This document shows positions 57,191 through 64,000 of a stretch of 64,000 bases of DNA, piece by piece (position 1 is the first letter of the stretch; every line of letters starts with the position of its first letter). The stretch is from Heterotrichella gracilis (taxonomy: Eukaryota > Sar > Xanthophyceae > Tribonematales > Xanthonemataceae), in NCBI GenBank assembly GCA_032358255.1, contig JAULBX010015644.1:1-64000 (forward strand), read 5' to 3'. The translations under genes and the position numbers were made by a program. The notes beneath the pieces are model-generated. The model worked only from the letters and a program-made list of their open reading frames with translations. It had not been told where the DNA came from and ran no database searches.

Positions 57191-60079
57191 TTAGGTGGAC
57201 TTGTTCAAGTCCAACAGCTTCATGAAATCCTGCTCAGTGATGTCCAGCAGTTTTGCAGCTTCTAGATGGATCTTCTGGCGCTTCAGCACGTCGATCAGCT
57301 TCATTTGCTTCCTGAACGCCACCAGCAGCTCGCCCTTCTGCTTCTCCAAGCGCTTGTTGTCTGCGGTAAAAAGCTGGAATTTAGAAGATGACAGGGGTGG
57401 GAACCAATAACATGGTCCAATGTCATTGACATGCAACTGGTTGCCAATGCGACGTAGAAACTCGTATAATATGGTCTTGTAGAAATTAATTGATTTATAA
57501 ATAGTGCAAATTGCTCAATTTTCCTGAACGCCACCAGCAGCTCCCCCTTTTGCTTTTCCAAACGCTTGTTGTCTGCGGGAAATTGCCGCAATGATGGGTT
57601 TTAGACTCTGGTTTCAGACATGTGACATGTCAGAGGCTGGCAACTGTAGCACGATTTATTGAGATGCAACTGCCTCAGTTGATGGCACGTAGAAATATTG
57701 CAATGTGCATGCACGATGGCATTGCGCGCAATCATTGGTTTGCGCACATCCTGCATTGCGCGTGTTGCAGTAACATTTGCATGGCATGCACCGAAATGAT
57801 GTATTTTGCATGATTTGCGCATGGAGGCATGATATGCGCAGTGCACTGCATGTACTGCAATACGCCATAGCATGGCAATTTGAATTCATGTATTGCATGA
57901 TGCGTGCATAAATGCATGCTTGTATGATCATTGCGGTGTGGCAAACCGATGTGGAACGCGCAAACACGGTGTGGCAACCATTGGGATAAACCCTAAAACC
58001 CCACAACTCTTAAAACCCCTGGTGCGTACCTGTCACCACGCGGTCATAGTCTGCCCTTGGCACTGCCTTATTGTCACTCTGCTCGGCCTTGACCTCCTCT
58101 AGCAGCCGCTTGTACCTCTCAACGTCCTCCACCGCCCGCTGCAGCCGTGCCTCCCTGCTTTTCAGCTCCACCTCTGTGGTCCGCCTGGCATGCACATGGC
58201 ACACAATCTGCTCAGACCGTCTAAAGAGGGTCTGGCAGTCTGGCAACGTTGCCTTGCACTGGCCTAGTCTAGATTTAAGATTTCTTTCTAAATTCTCTTG
58301 TCTCTATGCACGAATGATTTTTGGGGCTAGGTGTTTGACTGGATGGATGTTATGAGGCTGAATAGGAGGGAGCTGTGTGGTTGCAAGAGGGACTTGATAG
58401 CTTCTCATGTTACGCAGCATTGAATGGAAAGAATAGTATTGCGCCTGTGTGGCCTAGATTGCGATTGCAAGAACTGCGCAGTGCTTGTGTTCACAATGTG
58501 CCAATATGTTGGCAAACGATTTCTCAGAGGTTCTTCTTGCTTGGCAAATAATGGTCAGCCGCAACTGCAGCTGCTTTGGCAACTGGTGGGACACTCAAAA
58601 GATTGACATTCTGATGCCACCGCATGCAAACTGACCTTTCCTTTTGCACAACGTTGCCGTTCTTGCTCAGTTCCTTGATGACGTTCTCTTTGTCGTTCAG
58701 CTTGTGGGAGGCGTCATCCGCAAGGCTCCGGAACTTTTCCACCTATGCGCGCGTGATAGAATAGCTTGATTTTCATATCTATGTATCGTTGATGTTGTTT
58801 TTATTATTCTTGATTTTATTCTTTTCTGGTAGTCAGTGCTAGCTTGTAAATCTCCACCAGACTGGTGGTGACGCGTTGTGACACTAAATGCACTGTACCA
58901 GCACACCCGGGTCTCCCCTCATAACCCCTAAACCCTAAATCCAGCGCACCTGGGTCCCCAAGCCTAAACCCTAAACCCTGCGATCCTGGGTCCCCAGAAC
59001 CTATTGCCAGTGCTTCCCACGTCACAGTGTAAGTTTCTAACATCTATACCCTAAAACCCTAAACCCTGCCCCTCTGGGTCTCCCAGTGCTTCCCAAGTCA
59101 CAGTGCTCCACTAGCTACCGACGCATGCACCTGGTTCTCTCAGCCTTGAACCCTAGACCCTCAACCCGTTTACCCTAAACCAAAACCCTAACCCCAATCC
59201 CTAACCCCACGCACCTGGGTCTCCAGCGCTTTCTGCTGCTTCACCCAGGCCGCCTTGTCTTTCCTCAACTCCAGCAGCTCCTTCTGAGAGGAATCAAGCT
59301 TTTGTGTTGTTTCTTTCAGGTTTTGTTGGGTAGCAGCCAGGTCCTCTTGCAACGCCTTGCTCCTGGCTTTGAGCAGTCGGAGGTAAGCCTCTGGGTTGGT
59401 GGGTTCATCAAGGCCATCTGCAAAAAAACCCATTTCTCACCGCTTAGAGAATTTTGTGGACCATAATAGGAACACATGTTGGTTGTCATATGTAGACCAT
59501 ACAACCGAAGAATGCAGCGCACAGACCTCCAATGGACTGTTGTGGCTTCACTCCAGAGCTTGAGGGAAGGTTGGGGGTATCATCTGCAGTTTCAAGCTTG
59601 ATAGACGACCCTGCGGTTTGTTGGGTGTCAGTTACTTTAGCAGCGTTATGAGGCTCGTCTCAAGGCTGATAACACTGACCTCTGCCAAGAGAGTGTGTCC
59701 TACCTCTTTGCTTGTCTGAGCTGTTCTCTTGACTGGCACTGGGCTCCAGACTGTCAACGGGTGGAAACTGAAAGCGCTTCACGTTGCTGGTGGAAGCCTG
59801 TAATAAAACGGTATGACATTGGTCACCCGTAGATAAACTGGGGTGTTGCACTGCACGCTTTGGACAATGGCATGCATATAACGAGATGGGTGAACATAAA
59901 ATAAGACACAGTCCCACGTATTGCTTCCGTTGAGTCTTGAAAGCAACATACGACTCTCTTACAATCACCTTGTGTTCGGCAAGGAAACGCTCTGCCTCGG
60001 CTAAGACAGCTGCGGTCTTGGACTGGAGCTCCACGTCCCGCTTCCTCAGCCTCTCCTCGTATTCCAGCAAGTCGGCCAT
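57191..60079 (-). CDS. TEX9: TEX9-like coiled-coil protein, 7 exons
   Basis: Minus-strand exons 60079-59969, 59797-59704, 59610-59527, 59417-59215, 58742-58636, 58184-58030 and 57360-57191 close in phase to about 307 residues (human TEX9 is near 390). The C-terminus KQMKLIDVLKRQKIHLEAAK, then LLDITEQDFMKLLDL, is the conserved TEX9 signature. The N-terminus has LLEYEERLRKRDVELQSKTA…AERFLAEHK, and the centre is coiled coil (LKARSKALQEDLAATQQNLK; RLQRAVEDVERYKRLLEEVK) with a Ser/Pro-rich linker between. TEX9 occurs mainly in ciliated eukaryotes and is linked to centrioles and ciliary or sperm function in animals, so this points to a flagellated cell. The exon 1 start ATG at 60079 is immediately followed by conserved sequence. 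Confidence 0.92.
57530..57590 (-). repeat. Copy of TEX9 exon 7 start
   Basis: On the minus strand, GCAGACAACAAGCGTTTGGA…CTGGTGGCGTTCAGG repeats the acceptor and start of exon 7 (57360) before breaking off; it lies in the preceding intron. Confidence 0.9.
58895..59145 (-). repeat. Four or five short copies of TEX9 exon 4 end
   Basis: CACCTGGGTCTCC-type segments (exon end GGAGACCCAG plus donor GTGC on the minus strand) recur at about 58903, 58947, 58983, 59078 and 59129 after the true donor at 59214, separated by CCCTAAACCCT tracts. Confidence 0.75.
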
Positions 60080-60804
60080 GTTTCCTCACTTTCTACACGG
60101 GTCAAGCCTGAAACGTCTGTTCCTGGTCAACCACCGTGTTTATTGCGGGTTATAAGAACACGTATTCTGTCCAGACAGGGGAGAGGGGCGTCGGCTGGTC
60201 GCTGCATGCCACATGCATGCCACGAAAGGGATGTCAAGTCGATGTGAAACCTAATGCAATGTTGTATCTGTGAGTTTGCAGAACGTACTTTGTTCGACAC
60301 TCTATGGAGCTCCACCACAGTAAAGAAAAGGTATCGACACTTCGTTGGCCAGACTCTAAAAAAAACTCAGTAAAATTTTATTCATTAAAAGTAAACTCCT
60401 GGTATTATGGGCTGGTGGTACACCCTTTGCCATGGCTTGGTGCACTAACTCCATCACAAACACCATGGCACATGATATTGCCTGATCCTCTGTAGGTTAA
60501 CACCCAAAGAAATTGGTAAGGCTGTGAGACCATCACTAGCATGACCACGCGCAGTGACCTATCGAGCGCCGACGCCCCTCGAGGGTCACAGGCTCCACTC
60601 CTCTGCCTGCTGGATCACCCGGTACTCCCCCTCCGCCCTGATTTGGTGGACCACCTCCATCACATCACAGTGTACATCAATCAATATGAGCATGTTTGCG
60701 TGTCCCACAATGCTGCATGCAACCACGCTCCCCATGTAGCAAAACAAACAGGTTAAGAGCAATGGAGTTCACAACAGAAATGGGGGGATGTCTCCACACT
60801 CCCC
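60080..60804 (-). repeat. TEX9 upstream region and copy of the next gene's last-exon end
   Basis: No gene is supported. At about 60588-60672, GGCTCCACTCCTCTGCCTGC…ATTTGGTGGACCACCTCCAT copies the minus-strand end of the glycosyltransferase gene (60805-60895), beyond its stop. The rest must include the TEX9 promoter. Confidence 0.75.
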
Positions 60805-63800
60805 TCATGGCTTCCACTCCTCTGCCTGCTGAACAACCCGGTAACCCCCCTCCGCCTTAATTTGATGCACCACCTCCATCACAAACTCCCGGATCAGCAT
60901 GTCCTTCATCGTCTGTGCAAACTCCTCCTTGGCAGTCCACGCATGCGTGACGTATTCCCCATGGCATCCACCTGCGGCAACATTTGGAGAAAGTTACAGC
61001 AAAGTCTGAAATTAGCCGCAAAGACCTCCCAACATGCAGATGGATTACAATATCTATTTGACGGCCACAGTTTAGGGAGCCAACCCGGGCTCAAAAGACT
61101 GTTGGGAGGTGCTTAACAGAGGCACCCCGCTTGCTAAATGGTCTGTGGACCATCATCAGGCCTTGCGCCAGCTGGAACCCGTTCCCCTCCCCTGACTTAA
61201 GCGACCGTGCAATAAACTGGAAGGCAACCCGGGCAAAGGCCACTAATGCATAAACAAATCACACCAGATTATCCCAGAATCCCAGTGCAATATGGCCATT
61301 GAACCACACAAGGACCTTACCTGCTCCATCATCTGGCATGGCGCGCAGCTGGAACCCGTTCCCCTCCTCGCACGGTATATGTAATACCTCCCCTGGCTTG
61401 AGTAACCACACCAATCACTAGGTGATTGCATCATGCAACTACCATCAACATGTCCCCAAATTGCCACTAAATAACCCCCATAATCCCTACAAAACAAGCC
61501 CCACCTGCGCCATCATCGGGCCTTGCCCGCAGCTGGAAGCCGTTCCCCTCCTCACACGGTATATGTAATAGCTCCCCTGGCTTGAACGATCGCGCGAAGA
61601 ACTGGGTGAACGCCGATTGCTCGTGAAACCTCTCATACCTCCAGTGCTCGCAGCCCTCTATCTCATCCAGGCAGTTGTACCACTTCTGCAGGAGGGTGTG
61701 GGTGGCGGGGGCTTGGCGGAACACTATGAACCCTGCGGGGTGGTGGGGTGGCGGTGGCGGGTGGGGCGGTGGTGGTGGGTGGGTGAGGTGAGGGGTGGTG
61801 GTGGGTGGGTGAGGTGAGGAGTGGTGGTGGGTGGGTGAGGTGAGGGGTGGTGGTGGGTGGGCGAGGTGAGGAGTGGTGGTGGGTGGGTGAGGTGAGGAGT
61901 GGTGGTGGGTGGATGAGGTGAGGAGTGGTGGTGGGTGGGTGAGGTGAGGAGTGGTGGTGGGTGGATGAGGTGGGTAGTGGTGTTGTCTTGCAGGTGGGTC
62001 ATGTACGTCACGTAATTGCACCCTGTTAGGGTTTAGGGTTCAGGGCTTGAATGTCATCCACACAGTTACACTAGTCCTAGAAGAGGGCGTGGATGGCGGG
62101 TGCTTGGCGGAACACTACGGAACCTGCGTGGTGGTGGGGGTGGTGGGGGTGGTGGGTGGTGGTCGGTAGTGGTTTATGCAGGTGAACCATCTACCTCGCC
62201 ATTGCAGCCTGTTGGGTTTAGGGTCAAGGGTTTGGGGTGTAGGGTTTGGAGTTCAGGGCTTTGATGTCGTCCACGCAGTTGTACCAGTCCCGGAGGGCAT
62301 GGGTGGCTTGATTTGGTGGAATATAAATCCTAGGGGGTGGGGGGTGGTGAATGCGGTGTGGAAGGGAATGGCGGGGTTGTTGCGCAAGAACATGGACCAC
62401 CAGTTGTCAATGCAGTTGCAGCCTGTTAGGGTTTAGGAAAACCCACCTGCATTGCCATTCAGGAGGGTATTCGTTGCGCCCCCAGCCCCCTCAAATGCCA
62501 AATAAACTGGGGGCCCATTGGGGTCCATGGCCAGCGCCACTAGGGCAGTGTTGGGGTTGAAGGTACTAGGCCCAACCCACCCTCGTGGCGTAACACCTTT
62601 ACTACTAAAACCTAAATCCAAGACCAAAAACCCTAAACCCACCTGCATTGCCATTCAGCACCGTCTCCTTTTTGCCCCCGGGCCCGTCAAATGTGACGTA
62701 ATTTGCGGGCCCGTCGGGGTCCATCGCCTGCGCCACTAGGGTTTTGTTAGGGTCGAAACCCCAGTGCTCCAAAATCGGCTCCAGGCGCTTGTTGTTGTGG
62801 CTCAGGGCAACGTCAAAATCCATTACAACCACGTATTTGTGCTTCTTCAGCAGGTTTGAGATGCCGGAGATTTTGAGCCTGTGGTAGAAGAAAAGAGCAC
62901 AGTGTTAGGGGTTTAGTTCAGTGATTTTTGTGAGTTGTTTTAGGGATTCGCCTAGGAATTCTAGAACATTGTCTTGCTGTTGCGGCGCGACGTTGAAATC
63001 CATTACAACCACGTATTTATGCTTCTTCAGCAGGTTTGAGGTGCCGGAGATTTTGAGCCTGTGGGGGGTGGGAAGGACAGGTCGTGAGGGATGTCTGCAT
63101 GGGCTTTTAAGTTTAAAGCCCATGGGGTTTGGAAAGCAATCTTGCTGGTGTGGGTAATTGCAACGTCAAAATTCGTGCGGACCAAGTATTTGTGCCTTTT
63201 CAGCGCCTTTTGGGAGCCAGATAGCTTGAGCCTGTGAAGGTTGAGAAGGGTAGTGTGTGAGGTATGTACATCCTTGGCTAGGGTTCCACCACAAAATAGG
63301 GTTTTCCACAGACTTTGCTGTCGTCACAGACTAGGGTCTCTTACGGTTCATATTTACTTACCAGGTTGGGTGGCGGTCGGACGCCTCCCCCTTGTTGACC
63401 ACCGGTGTGTAGCCATACCCATGCTGTCGCACGTACAAGTATAAGAATATCATGGAAATATCCGCAGGGGTATCATACCCCAGCTGCAGTTGCCAGTTTA
63501 AAACCTAGAGTTCACCACACGCACTGATCCCAGGGTGTCCATCCCACCCTAGATAAGGGTTTTGCCACACTTACCACGTGGGGTGGCGGTCAGGCGCCTG
63601 CCCAGTGACCACCCGCGTGTAGCCATAGCCATGCTGTCGCGCGTATAAATAGGAAAAAAGCATGGAAATATCCGCTGGGTTATCGTACCCAGGCTGCGGT
63701 ACCCAATTGCTGATGTGAGCGAGGGTAATACCCTCCCATAGGGTTCCGTGGTCGTTTGGGAAAACGCCGTCTGGATGGTGTGGTTGTTGCTGGGGGTTGG

Positions 63801-64000
63801 CGCCTTTGGTGGTGGGCGTAATGGGGGGTGGGGGGTGGGGGCAGGTGAGCGCGTGTATTCGGCCCGAAACGGGGAGGGGGTGGTGGGCGGGGTCTTCTTG
63901 GAACCAGGCGTGGACCCTCGGTAGGGTTTTGCTGCCGGGGGAGAAGAGGATGAGGAGGGTGGGGAGGAGGGTGAAGGGGCTGCGGTGGGTGGTGGCGGGC
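60805..64000 (-). CDS. GT-A-fold glycosyltransferase (GMA12/MNN10-like), 3' part, at least 4 exons
   Basis: Minus-strand exons 64000-63575 (open at the window edge), 62878-62643, 61732-61505 and 60971-60805 close in phase to about 351 residues; the N-terminus lies outside. Order of features: HISNWVPQPGYDNPADISML, YLYARQHGYGYTRVV and DRHPTW; then LLKKHKYVVVMDFDVALSHN, where DFD is the metal- and nucleotide-sugar-binding DxD; NGNAGFIVFRQAP with the usual Asn-x-x-Gly; HEQSAFTQFF; NGFQLRARPDDGAGGCHGEY and a C-terminal helix ending EEWKP. This layout matches galactosyl/mannosyl transferases of the GMA12/MNN10 (GT34) type, usually Golgi type II enzymes; the substrate is unknown. In intron copies the DxD has become NFD or DFN, which helps identify the working exon. 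GT77 or a related GT-A family cannot be excluded. Confidence 0.78.
61130..61400 (-). repeat. Two copies of the glycosyltransferase exon C end
   Basis: GAGGGGAACGGGTTCCAGCTG-like segments plus GATGATGGAGCAGGTAAGG (minus strand) lie at about 61322-61385, and a shorter one at about 61140-61190, in the intron after the true donor at 61504. Confidence 0.88.
61775..61982. repeat. 26 bp G-rich minisatellite, about 8 units
   Basis: The unit GTGGGTGGGTGAGGTGAGGA plus GTGGTG repeats with starts at 61775, 61801, 61827, 61853, 61879, 61905, 61931 and 61957. It lies in the glycosyltransferase intron just before exon C; the coding strand is C-rich. A single A/G or T/A change distinguishes most units. Confidence 0.95.
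62040..62545 (-). repeat. Copies of glycosyltransferase exon C start and exon B end
   Basis: About 62070-62130 and 62265-62320 (minus strand) are decayed copies of the exon C start (TAGTGTTCCGCCAAGCACCC). About 62452-62545 copies the exon B end (GGCGCTGGCCATGGACCCCA…CTGAATGGCAATGCAGGTGG) with an open frame and donor. Confidence 0.82.
62940..63475 (-). repeat. Copies of glycosyltransferase exon B start and exon A end
   Basis: Two copies of the exon B acceptor and start (ACAGGCTCAAAATCTCCGGC type) begin on the minus strand at about 63060 and 63236; their DxD-coding triplets read DFN and NFD. At about 63365-63465 a copy of the exon A end reads YVRQHGYGYTPVVNKGEASD with a GTAAGT donor. Confidence 0.88.

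Noticed and set aside
1-64000. Virus-derived or LTR-type elements
   Set aside because: No capsid, integrase, LTR pair or envelope-like coding was seen on either strand.

Overview
The window is nuclear DNA from an intron-rich eukaryote. I infer a flagellated green alga, probably a prasinophyte-type chlorophyte. The evidence is plant-type telomere motifs (TTTAGGG/CCCTAAA) scattered through introns, GC-rich exons with strict GT-AG introns, a plant-type mitochondrial cardiolipin synthase, a GT61 glycosyltransferase, and a TEX9-type protein of the kind found in ciliated organisms. The species cannot be fixed from the sequence.

Layout: GT61-family glycosyltransferase (+, 690-6523, 9 exons); small heat-shock protein HSP20 (+, 8119-9360) behind a heat-shock-element promoter; cardiolipin synthase (-, 14182-11057, 5 exons); RimP-like organellar ribosome-maturation factor (+, 15870-19325, 6 exons); a tandem pair of unrecognised paralogues with collagen-like tails (+, about 20338-23367 and 25472-28662); a CREST-superfamily membrane protein (-, 33387-30484); the giant ribosome-biogenesis gene URB1/NPA1 (+, 33982-56303, 33 exons, about 2,758 residues); TEX9 (-, 60079-57191, 7 exons); and a GT-A-fold glycosyltransferase (-, 3' part only, 64000-60805). 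I rebuilt each gene by matching splice phase exon by exon. For all but the tandem pair's N-termini the phases close completely.

The dominant feature is structural. Nearly every intron of nearly every gene carries one to six partial copies of the neighbouring exon edge: either acceptor plus exon start, or exon end plus donor. The copies are separated by intron sequence rich in telomere-like CCCTAAA tracts. The same process has apparently entered coding sequence, where AAACCCTAGGG-like units are read as (E/K/Q)TLG peptides. Introns therefore look as if they grew by serial tandem duplication across splice junctions. Clear arrays are the 6 x ~194 bp array at 39936-41073 and the 6-copy array at 52541-53509.

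Mobile DNA is modest: four 3'-end copies of one LINE family, a 248 bp MITE with TA target duplications in a URB1 intron, and a 55-56 bp palindromic insertion with a 7-8 bp target duplication whose empty sites survive in neighbouring duplicated copies. No rRNA, convincing tRNA, CRISPR array or virus-derived element was found. The genes do not form a pathway; they are ordinary housekeeping and lineage-specific genes in mixed orientation.
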